Shown here one piece after another: positions 26,232 through 34,539 of a stretch of 64,000 nt of DNA. Position 1 is the first letter of the stretch, and each line of letters opens with the position of its first letter. A model generated the notes under the pieces. That model was given only the letters and a program-made list of their open reading frames with translations. It was not told the origin of the DNA and did no database searches. Position numbers and translations under genes: made by a program. Source of the DNA: Flammeovirgaceae bacterium (GTDB lineage Bacteria > Bacteroidota > Bacteroidia > Cytophagales > Cyclobacteriaceae); the NCBI GenBank assembly GCA_016712035.1, contig JADJRT010000006.1:183070-247069 (forward strand), read 5' to 3'.

Positions 26232-28238
26232 CTAAATTAATTCATCGAGTAACGTATCATCGGCCAGAAAAGGAATGGTGATCTGCATGGTCTCTGAAAG
26301 CTCTTGTTGTATTGCCGTAAGGGCACCTTCGTTACGAGCCCAGGCCCTACGCGCAACGCCATTGTTAACATCAAAATACAACATGGTTTTAAGTTTCTTT
26401 TCGGCTTCGGGCGATCCATCCAACAAAAGTCCAAAGCCGCCATTGATAACTTCGCCCCAGCCTACTCCACCTCCATTGTGAATCGAAACCCACGTTGCTC
26501 CGCGAAATGAATCTCCAATTACATTATGTATCGCCATATCCGCTGTAAAGCGTGAACCATCATAGATATTAGAAGTTTCTCTATACGGACTATCGGTACC
26601 CGATACATCGTGGTGATCACGACCTAAAACTACAGGACCTATCTTATTATCTTTTATTGCTTGATTAAAGGCTAACGCAATTTTAATTCTTCCCTCTGCG
26701 TTTGCGTAAAGAATGCGTGCCTGCGAACCTACAACCAATTTGTTCGCTTTCGCGGATTTAATCCAGTTTATATTGTCTTGCAATTGCGATTGTATCTCTT
26801 GTTGTGCGTTACGTGCCATCTCTTCCAACACATGGCCTGCCAACTGATCTGTAAAATCTAAATCCGTTTCTTTTCCAGAAGTACACACCCAGCGAAAGGG
26901 TCCAAATCCAAAATCAAAACACATGGGGCCCATAATATCCTGCACATACGAGGGATACTTGAAATTAATTTTATCATCATCCATTACTTCCGCACCTGCT
27001 CGTGAAGCTTCCAGCAAAAAAGCATTTCCATAATCAAAGAAATATGTTCCTTTAGCTGCGTGCTTATTGATGGCATCCGTTTGCCTTCTAAGCGATTGCT
27101 GAACTTGTTTTTTAAACTCATCTGGATTATTAGCCATCAATTGATTTGACTCTTCATACGAAAGTCCGGCCGGATAATAACCGCCCGCCCATGGATTGTG
27201 TAAGGAAGTTTCATCAGAACCTAAATCAATAAAAATATTTTCTTTTTCAAATTTTTCCCACACATCCACAACATTACCCAGATAGGCTATTGAAACAATT
27301 TCTTTATTGAGCTTAGCACGAACGACTCGTTTAGCCAGCTCATTAGCTTCTGTGATCAACTCATCCACCCAACCTTGCTCATGTCTTTTACGCGCGGCCT
27401 TTTCATTTACTTCAGCCACCACGGTGATGCAACCTGCAATGTTACCCGCTTTGGGCTGAGCACCACTCATGCCACCCAATCCGGATGTCACAAATACTTT
27501 TCCAGCCAATCCTTCGCCATGCTTTGAAATTTTTCTACCCGCATTTAAGATGGTTATGTTGGTGCCATGCACAATACCTTGCGGCCCAATGTACATGTAA
27601 CTACCGGCTGTCATCTGTCCGTATTGTGTTACCCCCAATGCATTATATTTTTCCCAATCATCTTGTTTTGAATAATTAGGGATCATCATGCCGTTGGTCA
27701 CAACAACTCGTGGTGCCTCATTTGATGACGGAAACAAACCCATCGGGTGCCCCGAATACATATGCAGTGTTTGTTCGTCTGTCATGGTCGCCAGGTACTT
27801 CATCGTAAGTAAATACTGCGCCCAGTTTTGGAACACCGCCCCATTACCTCCATACGTAATTAATTCATGTGGATGTTGCGCGACCCGTGCATCTAAATTA
27901 TTTTGTATCATGAGCATGATAGCTGCAGCTTGCAGAGACTTATAAGGGTATTCGCTTATTGGGCGGGCATACATTTTATAATCGGGCATGAATCGATACA
28001 TGTAAATGCGACCGTATGCTCTTAACTCGTTATAGAATTCTGCAGCAAGAATTTTATGATGACGTGGGTGAAAATATCGCAAGGCATTGCGCACAGCAAG
28101 TTTATTTTCTGGACTGGTCAAAATATTCTTTCGCTTGGGGGCATGATTTACGGTTGAATCGTACGACCTGATTTCGGGTAACTGATCAGGTATACCTTGT
28201 AAGAATAAGTTTTTTAAACTCTGTTTTTCTGCGCTCAT
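26232..28238 (-). CDS. hutU: Urocanate hydratase, Bacteroidota type
   Basis: Converts urocanate to imidazolone propionate in histidine degradation, using tightly bound NAD+. Start at 28238 (MSAEKQSLKNLFLQG) follows the usual N-terminus; the longer frame to 28379 lies inside the patatin gene. Family blocks are YGGNGAVFQNWAQYLLTM, FVTSGLGGMSGAQPKAGNI, YFDYGNAFLLEASRAGAEV and IHNGGGVGWGEVINGGFG. At 668 residues it is the longer Bacteroidota form. It sits between lipid enzymes, with no hutH, hutI or hutG within the window. Confidence 0.93.
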   Translation of the reverse strand: MSAEKQSLKNLFLQGIPDQLPEIRSYDSTVNHAPKRKNILTSPENKLAVRNALRYFHPRHHKILAAEFYNELRAYGRIYMYRFMPDYKMYARPISEYPYKSLQAAAIMLMIQNNLDARVAQHPHELITYGGNGAVFQNWAQYLLTMKYLATMTDEQTLHMYSGHPMGLFPSSNEAPRVVVTNGMMIPNYSKQDDWEKYNALGVTQYGQMTAGSYMYIGPQGIVHGTNITILNAGRKISKHGEGLAGKVFVTSGLGGMSGAQPKAGNIAGCITVVAEVNEKAARKRHEQGWVDELITEANELAKRVVRAKLNKEIVSIAYLGNVVDVWEKFEKENIFIDLGSDETSLHNPWAGGYYPAGLSYEESNQLMANNPDEFKKQVQQSLRRQTDAINKHAAKGTYFFDYGNAFLLEASRAGAEVMDDDKINFKYPSYVQDIMGPMCFDFGFGPFRWVCTSGKETDLDFTDQLAGHVLEEMARNAQQEIQSQLQDNINWIKSAKANKLVVGSQARILYANAEGRIKIALAFNQAIKDNKIGPVVLGRDHHDVSGTDSPYRETSNIYDGSRFTADMAIHNVIGDSFRGATWVSIHNGGGVGWGEVINGGFGLLLDGSPEAEKKLKTMLYFDVNNGVARRAWARNEGALTAIQQELSETMQITIPFLADDTLLDELI

Positions 28239-29004
28239 GCTGCTTCCGTTTTTTTTGAAAATGGTGTGGAAGAAAATTATCCTTCGTAAACTGATAGCTA
28301 AAATCAAAAATCTCTTGTGCCTTACTGGTATCCATGCTGCTAAACCGATCCATCCTGGGTGGCTCAATAAACACATCACACAGTCCCCGGCTTATTTCGG
28401 TGTTTGCATAGATTGAGATTAACAAGCTGCGCTCAATTACTAATTTAATATTGGTTACATCAAAATCCGAACTAATGTGATTGCAGTGCAGCCCCACAAT
28501 CATATCGCATTGATTTCGAATAGGTTTAACCGGAAGGTTATCCACCAGGCCTCCATCTACATAAAGATGGCCTCCAAAACTTACCGGATTGAAAATAGCC
28601 GGAATACTACACGATGAAACTATCGCAGGTATCAATTCTCCTTCTGAAAAATATTTAATCTTACCCATGCGGATGTTTGTGGCCGCTACCGTTAAGGGGA
28701 TTTGAAGTTCCTCAAAACTATTTGCCCTAATACTTTTCATCAACAACTCTTTCAATCCATCCATAGTCAATAAACCAGTCCAGGCAAATGCGGGACGTAC
28801 TGATCTGAAAATGCTTAGGTTTTTAACCAACTCAAAAATTTGATCGGGTTTGTGACCGCAGGCATATAATGCACCTACGATCGACCCAGCACTAGTACCA
28901 GAAATCCGATCAAAGCGAATGTCCATTTCCTCCAATGCTTTTAGCACGCCAATATGTGCGATTCCCCGTGCGCCACCTCCAGATAATACTAAGCCCCGTG
29001 TCAT
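28186..29004 (-). CDS. Patatin-like phospholipase
   Basis: Cytoplasmic or membrane-associated lipid acyl hydrolase with a Ser-Asp dyad: oxyanion motif SGGGARGIAHIGVL at the N-terminus, nucleophile in GTSAGSIVGAL, and DGGLVDNLP with the Asp. The literal frame runs 53 bases into hutU with a lysine-rich tail. Adding one base to the T8 run at 28249-28256 gives an end ...QKKTEAA with TGA at 28235-28237 overlapping the hutU ATG as ATGA, the likely true end. It begins 10 bases after the MBL gene. Confidence 0.9.
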   Translation of the reverse strand: MTRGLVLSGGGARGIAHIGVLKALEEMDIRFDRISGTSAGSIVGALYACGHKPDQIFELVKNLSIFRSVRPAFAWTGLLTMDGLKELLMKSIRANSFEELQIPLTVAATNIRMGKIKYFSEGELIPAIVSSCSIPAIFNPVSFGGHLYVDGGLVDNLPVKPIRNQCDMIVGLHCNHISSDFDVTNIKLVIERSLLISIYANTEISRGLCDVFIEPPRMDRFSSMDTSKAQEIFDFSYQFTKDNFLPHHFQKKRKQHERRKTEFKKLILTRYT

Positions 29005-29014
29005 AATATTTCCT

Positions 29015-29842
29015 TCAAACTAAATGTTCTATCAACGCGAACTCCTTTTCGGTATGCTTCACGGTACAACATTCATGTATCGGATCATGTTCTAAAAAAA
29101 GTACATATTGGTTATCTGCAGCTTCTTTCAAAAATTCAGCTTTCTCCTGCAAAGTGATTAAAGGCCGGGTATCATAACCCATTACATAAGGCAATGGAAT
29201 GTGACCCACCGAAGGAAGCAAATCGGCCATAAAGCAAATGGTATGATTCTTATATCTGATTTTCGGGATCATCATTTTATCGGTATGCCCACTGGCATAA
29301 TAGATCTCCATAAAATGAAATGGACTGGATTCACTTTTCTTTGTAATGAATTTCAATTGCCCAAGTTCCTGCATAGGTAAAATATTTTCCTTTAGGAAAC
29401 TTGCCTTGTCTCTGGGGTTCGGTTGTGTGGTCCACTTCCAATGTTCTTCATTACTCCAATACACGGCACTTTTAAAAGTAAGCTCGGGTTTGCCCCCATT
29501 CATTTTTACACCACCGCCACAATGATCGAAGTGAAGGTGGGTAAGAAACATGTCCGTAACATCATCTGCGGAAAAGCCTTCCTTATTTAAGGAGCCAAGC
29601 AGTGAATCTTCTCCATACAAATAATAGTGACTGAAAAACTTTGCATCTTGTTTATCCCCCAATCCGTTGTCTATTAAAATCACTTTGTTGTCAGCTTCGA
29701 TAAGCAAGCAACGCATGGCCCATGAACATAAATTATTTTCATCAGGAGGATTGGTTTTTTGCCAGATGGATTTCGGCACTACTCCAAACATAGCGCCACC
29801 GTCCAATTTGAAAAAACCCGTATTGATTACATGTAAATTCAT
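29015..29842 (-). CDS. MBL-fold metallo-hydrolase
   Basis: Zinc or iron hydrolase of the metallo-beta-lactamase superfamily, 275 residues. The metal motif is THLHFDHCGG, followed by a His in YASGHTDKMM and later Asp and His ligands (CFMADLLPS, FLEHDPIHE). The layout resembles quorum-lactonase and glyoxalase-like members, but no specific substrate can be inferred. First gene of the four-gene unit MBL, patatin, hutU, plsC-like. Confidence 0.88.
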   Translation of the reverse strand: MNLHVINTGFFKLDGGAMFGVVPKSIWQKTNPPDENNLCSWAMRCLLIEADNKVILIDNGLGDKQDAKFFSHYYLYGEDSLLGSLNKEGFSADDVTDMFLTHLHFDHCGGGVKMNGGKPELTFKSAVYWSNEEHWKWTTQPNPRDKASFLKENILPMQELGQLKFITKKSESSPFHFMEIYYASGHTDKMMIPKIRYKNHTICFMADLLPSVGHIPLPYVMGYDTRPLITLQEKAEFLKEAADNQYVLFLEHDPIHECCTVKHTEKEFALIEHLV

Positions 29843-29916
29843 TCGTAATTATTTTTAAAACAAAAAGTTCACCTATAAGCGACCTCAATTTAAAGTTTAA
29901 TATTTGAAATCTTAAA

Positions 29917-30867
29917 TTATTCCTTCACTACTCCCATAGCACAAAATTTCTCGATGCGCTGATTAATACGTTCTTCCGGAGTAAGTTTATTTAATACATT
30001 AAAGTTATCGAGAATAACTTTCTTTAATTCAGTAGACATAGCCTTTACATCGGTGTGTGCACCGCCCAATGGCTCTTTTACAATCCCATCGATCAACTTA
30101 AGGCTATGCATATCTTTAGATGATAACTTTAGCAATTCGGCCGCTTGTTCTTTAAAATCCCAACTGCGCCATAATATAGCCGAGCAGTTTTCTGGTGAGA
30201 TCACCGAGTACCAGGAATTTTCGAGCATTAAAACGCGATCGCCAATGCCAATACCTAAAGCCCCACCGGAAGCCCCCTCACCTACAATAATACAGATGAC
30301 AGGTACTTTAAGCATAAACATTTCTTTCAGGTTTCTTGCTATCGCCTCTCCTTGTCCGCGTTCTTCCGCTTCGAGACCCGGAAATGCACCCGGTGTATCG
30401 ATAAATGTTATAATAGGCTTGTTGAATTTCTCAGCGATTTTCATCAAACGCAACGCTTTGCGATAACCTTCTGGGTTAGCCATACCGAAATTGCGTAATT
30501 GGCGCTGCTTTGTATTACGACCTTTCTGTTGACCGATCAACATAAATGTTTGACCTTCAATTGTTCCCAAACCGCCAACCATTGCTTTATCATCGCCAAC
30601 CGTACGGTCTCCATGCAATTCAATAAACTCGCTGGTGAGCTCGTAAATATAATCCAGTGTGTAAGGTCGGTCGGGATGCCGTGAGAGTTGTACGCGTTGC
30701 CAGCCGGTTAAATTTTCGAATGTCTCTTTCTTCAGGTTTGTGATCTTCTTCTCCAGCGCCTGGACAGCCTTCTTAACCGAATCATCACTACCATCTGCGA
30801 GGTGTTTCATATCGGCCAGTTTACCTTCCAATTCAGCGATGGGCTTTTCAAAATCCAATAGATTCAT
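29917..30867 (-). CDS. accA: Acetyl-CoA carboxylase carboxyltransferase subunit alpha
   Basis: Carboxyltransferase alpha subunit, first committed step of fatty-acid synthesis; works with AccD, biotin carrier and carboxylase (not in this window). Signatures are LDFEKPIAELEGKL at the N-terminus, FMLIGQQKGRNTKQRQLRNF, FIDTPGAFPGLEAEERGQGE, CIIVGEGASGGALGIG and the C-terminal LKLIDGIVKEPLGGAH. It is 316 residues and intact. It lies upstream of the MBL operon with a 74-base gap. Confidence 0.97.
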   Translation of the reverse strand: MNLLDFEKPIAELEGKLADMKHLADGSDDSVKKAVQALEKKITNLKKETFENLTGWQRVQLSRHPDRPYTLDYIYELTSEFIELHGDRTVGDDKAMVGGLGTIEGQTFMLIGQQKGRNTKQRQLRNFGMANPEGYRKALRLMKIAEKFNKPIITFIDTPGAFPGLEAEERGQGEAIARNLKEMFMLKVPVICIIVGEGASGGALGIGIGDRVLMLENSWYSVISPENCSAILWRSWDFKEQAAELLKLSSKDMHSLKLIDGIVKEPLGGAHTDVKAMSTELKKVILDNFNVLNKLTPEERINQRIEKFCAMGVVKE

Positions 30868-30990
30868 TTTGCCCTGGGGTTATTTAAAGTAAATAAGGGT
30901 ACAAAATTAAGAGAATTTTGAAAATGAGGCTTTTTGCGCAAGAAAGACTATGAAATAGAACTTTTTCCAACCTTACATAGATTTGAATAA

Positions 30991-31024
30991 TAAAAAATCC
31001 CTGCGGTTATACACCACAGGGATT
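30991..31024 (-). terminator. Terminator hairpin after the 27-codon ORF
   Basis: Arms AATCCCTGCGGT and ACCACAGGGATT pair with one wobble around TATAC; on the minus strand a T6 run follows. It lies 27 bases after the stop of the mini-ORF at 31052 and separates it from accA. Confidence 0.75.
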
Positions 31025-31051
31025 ATGATTTTTGAATCGTTGGATCTGGCT

Positions 31052-31135
31052 TTATAAGATAAGAAGCACCAACAAAATGGATTCAATCAATAAGGCATTA
31101 ATAAGGCCTTTGAGAAAAAGTGGTTTTTTGTCCAT
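31052..31135 (-). CDS. 27-residue putative membrane peptide
   Basis: An ATG-started ORF encodes a short basic N-terminus (MDKKPLFLKG) followed by a hydrophobic helix LINALLIESILLVLLIL with one Glu. It fits a single-span membrane peptide. Support: it is the only open frame in the 500-base gap between accA and tRNA-Asp, and it has its own strong hairpin terminator immediately after. I do not recognise a family. Ribosome binding and promoter signals are not clear, so translation is unproven. Confidence 0.45.
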   Translation of the reverse strand: MDKKPLFLKGLINALLIESILLVLLIL

Positions 31136-31344
31136 GTGCTTTGCTTTAATAATTTAAAGATAAGAACAGAGTAAAAGTTGAAAAACTCTATAGCGACCAA
31201 AGGACTTATTTGACGATACAAGTCTGATTTAGCCTATAAAAAGCTTTGAACTTGTTCTATAAACCTATAATTCAACCGTTTGTTTAAGAGATTTGGAAGA
31301 TTTTATTTAAACCCTTACGGTGCATATGTGTGCACAAAAAAAAC

Positions 31345-31373
31345 AAAAAGAGCCTTCATTGAAGGCTCTTTTT
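31345..31373 (-). terminator. Terminator hairpin directly after tRNA-Asp
   Basis: Perfect 13-base arms (AAAAAGAGCCTTC / GAAGGCTCTTTTT) around ATT, ending one base before the tRNA 3' end. Strong intrinsic terminator for the minus-strand tRNA transcript. Confidence 0.85.
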
Positions 31374-31374
31374 G

Positions 31375-31448
31375 CGGACCGGACGGGACTCGAACCCGCG
31401 ACCTTCCGCGTGACAGGCGGACATTCTAACCAGCTGAACTACCAGTCC
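31375..31448 (-). tRNA. tRNA-Asp (anticodon GTC)
   Basis: Read on the minus strand: acceptor GGACTGG pairs with CCGGTCC (one T-G wobble), D-loop TTCAGCTGGTTAGAA, anticodon loop CTGTCAC giving anticodon GTC, T-arm GCGGGTTCGAGTCCCG, discriminator G. CCA is not encoded. The 74-base length is normal. Confidence 0.97.
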
Positions 31449-31529
31449 ATTAAATCAGGCTGCAAATATAGCGTTATGAGTATTCAATGCAAAAAACAGC
31501 GAAATTATTTATCAATTCAGCAAAGATAC

Positions 31530-33140
31530 TTATGATATTGCGCTTAATCTTTCATTCAATGTTTGGTTCAGGCTGCTCTCCTTTGCCGGGATTTGATCCA
31601 TGGCATATTCGCTAAGAGCAGTTATGGTTAAAGATGGATTTACGCCCAGGTTACAGGGCATAATACTTCCATCGAGAATATAAAAATTAGAGTAGCCATG
31701 TACTTTGAAATTTTCATCTACTACACCCTCAGCTTTCGTTTTACCCATGGGACATCCGCCCAATATATGGGCCGTTGAGGCAAGGCCAAACATAATTTCC
31801 GTGATTGCGTTATGGGGCACTCCATTCACTTTTTTAGCATATCGAAATAAAGCATCCTGGCCTACAGGAATAAAGCTCGGAACCTTCTGCCCACTTTCAT
31901 TCTTCATTATTAAACGCGATCCGAAGATGGTTTTTTTGAGTTTCATCTGCATGGCATTAGGTAATGACTGCATGATTAAAAAAATAATACTGGATTGGGC
32001 CAACTTGAAATTAAATAGTGACCGAAGGAAATTAACAGGTTGAGTTATCATGTTACCCACCATCTTTAATGTTCTCACTAAAGGCGAGCCGTTTCCTGCA
32101 GCCATGGCGGCCAGCCGTACCATCGCGCCCGACCCATTCGGAAACTTGCATAGCTCAATATGCGTGTCGTCATCCGGATTAAAAATTGAACTAATCGCTA
32201 ACCCATGATTTAATTTTCTGTCAGCTGCGACTACACCCGATAACATTTCAGAATTGGTAAGGATGTTCTCGCCTAATGTATTTGAAAGGCCTTGCAAAGT
32301 TTTGTGTACAAATTTTTGTCTGAGTAGCAAGTCCATGGTGCCTAACACTCCGCCACTCGATACAAGCCCTGAAGATGTGAAAGTCGCTTCTTTTTTACCA
32401 AACCAGGCAGTACTTTGTTGGGTATGGACACGATACTCTCCATTAATATGTTCGATTTTTATAACTTCGGTCTCAGCCAAAATGCTAGCTCCAAACATAT
32501 TCTCAGCAAACCAAAGATAATTTTTGTCTAAAGTGTTCTTAGCGTTATACCGGCAACCTACCATACACCCCGCGCATTCTATGCATCCTTTGCGCAAGGG
32601 CCCTAATCCTTTAAAGTATGGGTCAATTTCTTTTTTAGGATCACCTAAGTAAACGCCAACATAATCTACTCTTCCATAAGTAGCACCGCGACCCATATCC
32701 TCAGCCACAGATTTTAACACGCGATCCTCTTCATATTCCTTAGAATACTTTTCGCTCCCCAACATGAATTTCGCTTTTTCAAAATATGGAGCGAGTGTTT
32801 GCTTCCAATCTTTGAAATGTGCCCATCTGGAATTTGAATAGAAACTATCACGTGGCAGCATATGCGTGTTTGCATACACCAACGATCCACCGCCCACGCC
32901 TACTCCCGAAAGAATAAAAACTTCTTTAAAAAAAGTAAGTTTTTGAAACCCAAAACATTTTAAGAGTGGAATCCATAGATATTTTTGAATGTTCCAATTT
33001 GATTTTGGAAAGTCCGCATCTTTCCAGCGCTTTCCTTTTTCAATAACTAAAACTGAATATCCCTTTTCTGCTAATCGCATGGAAGAAACAGATCCACCAA
33101 AGCCCGAACCAATGACTATGTAATCAAATTTTTGGTTCAT
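31530..33140 (-). CDS. GMC-family (cholesterol-oxidase-like) FAD oxidoreductase
   Basis: FAD-dependent alcohol or sugar oxidoreductase. N-terminal Rossmann motif FDYIVIGSGFGGSVSSMRLA, a cysteine-rich GCIECAGCMVGCRYNAKNTL that is typical of this sub-branch, and C-terminal HILGGCPMGKTKAEGV and NLGVNPSLTITALSEYAM. It has 536 residues and no signal peptide. It lies 9 bases after a Tat-type Gfo/Idh gene and probably belongs to its operon; substrate unknown. Confidence 0.9.
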   Translation of the reverse strand: MNQKFDYIVIGSGFGGSVSSMRLAEKGYSVLVIEKGKRWKDADFPKSNWNIQKYLWIPLLKCFGFQKLTFFKEVFILSGVGVGGGSLVYANTHMLPRDSFYSNSRWAHFKDWKQTLAPYFEKAKFMLGSEKYSKEYEEDRVLKSVAEDMGRGATYGRVDYVGVYLGDPKKEIDPYFKGLGPLRKGCIECAGCMVGCRYNAKNTLDKNYLWFAENMFGASILAETEVIKIEHINGEYRVHTQQSTAWFGKKEATFTSSGLVSSGGVLGTMDLLLRQKFVHKTLQGLSNTLGENILTNSEMLSGVVAADRKLNHGLAISSIFNPDDDTHIELCKFPNGSGAMVRLAAMAAGNGSPLVRTLKMVGNMITQPVNFLRSLFNFKLAQSSIIFLIMQSLPNAMQMKLKKTIFGSRLIMKNESGQKVPSFIPVGQDALFRYAKKVNGVPHNAITEIMFGLASTAHILGGCPMGKTKAEGVVDENFKVHGYSNFYILDGSIMPCNLGVNPSLTITALSEYAMDQIPAKESSLNQTLNERLSAIS

Positions 33141-33149
33141 GAACAGGTG

Positions 33150-34466
33150 TTACACCTTCGGCATTTTATAACCATTGTTATACTTGGCTCCTAAATATGC
33201 ATTTGCCTTTTCCTCATTGAATCTACCTTTCGTGACATCCCAACTTACCTTTGCACCAGATCGATAGGAAATATTTCCCATCTGGCAAACCGTGGCAACA
33301 TGTGCACCTGCCTGAATCGGGCAAGTCAACTTACTCAGGTTACGACTCTTAACCGCTTCAATAAAATTGACCGTATGTAAATCCAAACCCGAGCCTTTGT
33401 TTGGCTGAACCGGAATAGCTTCCATTCTTTTCTCATCCGGAATTACTTCCCAACCACCGCGCCACAACACAAGCGTTCCATTGTTACCGATGTATGAGAT
33501 CCCATGATCTTTACCATAATTTCCATTACTGATACTTTGCGCTTGTTCCCAGATCATATTGTACCCATCGAACTCATAAACTGTAGCAAGGGTATCCGGT
33601 GTTTCGTGTGCCCCATCCGGATAGGCATACTTTCCACCCAGTGCAACCGCAGATTTAGGAAAGGCAGCGTCCATACCTAACAACGCATAATCAATCAAAT
33701 GTACACCCCACTCGGTCATCAGTCCGCCAGCATAATCCCAATACCATCTGAAATTAAAATGAAACCTGTTGGGGTTGAAAGCCCGCTTGGTTGCTGGCCC
33801 TAACCACATCTCATAATTAACTCCAGCCGGAGGAGGGCCATCTGGCTTCACCTCAATGTTTGTCATCCAACCTTGATAGGCCCATGCTTTTACAGTGCGT
33901 ATTTTTCCCAGCTTTCCGGATTTGATAAAATTAAGCGCATCCACAAAGTGCGGCATGCTGCGTTGCCATTGCCCTGCTTGCACAGCTTTATTATATTTCT
34001 TTTGAGCCGCCACCATCGCGTTACACTCATCAATTGAATTACCTACTGGTTTTTCTACGTAAACATCTTTTCCTGCCTCGCAGGCTTCTACCATTTGCAA
34101 ACAATGCCAATGATCGGGGGTGCCAATTATGATTACGTCAAGATCTTTATTCTCCAGCATCTTACGATAGTCGCCATACGTCTTGGTTTGAATTCCATTC
34201 TTTGCCAATTCATATTTTCGATAATTTAAAACATTATCATCCACATCGCATAAGGCAGCCACGTTAACCTCTGGAATCTTTCTAAACGAAGTTAAATCCG
34301 ACCAACCCATGCCATTAACGCCAATTACACCTACATTGATTTTATCATTAGCTGAAATGGTTTGTTTCATCTTAGCTAACGCTTCCCAGGGTAATGCGGA
34401 AGCTACACTCGCTGCAATCACTGCCTTCCCCGATTTGTTTAGAAAATTTCTGCGGCTATGTTTCAT
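33150..34466 (-). CDS. Gfo/Idh/MocA-family oxidoreductase with Tat-type signal
   Basis: Exported NAD(P)-dependent oxidoreductase. The first residues contain SRRNFLNKSGKAVIAASVAS, a Tat-like signal. The Rossmann motif INVGVIGVNGMGW and the family signature VYVEKPVGNS follow. Typical secreted-member motif EWGVHLIDYALLGM is present, and the C-terminal AGAHVATVCQMGNISYRSG. Second member of this family in the window, only moderately similar to the one at 8850. It sits between the glycosidase-like gene and the GMC oxidoreductase, suggesting a shared sugar-derived substrate (inference). Confidence 0.9.
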   Translation of the reverse strand: MKHSRRNFLNKSGKAVIAASVASALPWEALAKMKQTISANDKINVGVIGVNGMGWSDLTSFRKIPEVNVAALCDVDDNVLNYRKYELAKNGIQTKTYGDYRKMLENKDLDVIIIGTPDHWHCLQMVEACEAGKDVYVEKPVGNSIDECNAMVAAQKKYNKAVQAGQWQRSMPHFVDALNFIKSGKLGKIRTVKAWAYQGWMTNIEVKPDGPPPAGVNYEMWLGPATKRAFNPNRFHFNFRWYWDYAGGLMTEWGVHLIDYALLGMDAAFPKSAVALGGKYAYPDGAHETPDTLATVYEFDGYNMIWEQAQSISNGNYGKDHGISYIGNNGTLVLWRGGWEVIPDEKRMEAIPVQPNKGSGLDLHTVNFIEAVKSRNLSKLTCPIQAGAHVATVCQMGNISYRSGAKVSWDVTKGRFNEEKANAYLGAKYNNGYKMPKV

Positions 34467-34539
34467 AGGATTGTTATTTTAAAAAAGTAAGAATCTTTGT
34501 TGTGCTTTGAAAGATAAGAGATAAAATCAAAACGAAAAA

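Noticed and set aside
26232..28379. Longer hutU start at 28379
   Set aside because: The extra 47 residues read antisense-like hydrophobic filler overlapping the patatin gene; the family N-terminus begins at 28238.
31320..31535. 71-residue protein overlapping tRNA-Asp
   Set aside because: It is the antisense of the tRNA gene and its terminator hairpin; the central TGLEPATFRVTGG-type translation is a known false call over tRNA-Asp.
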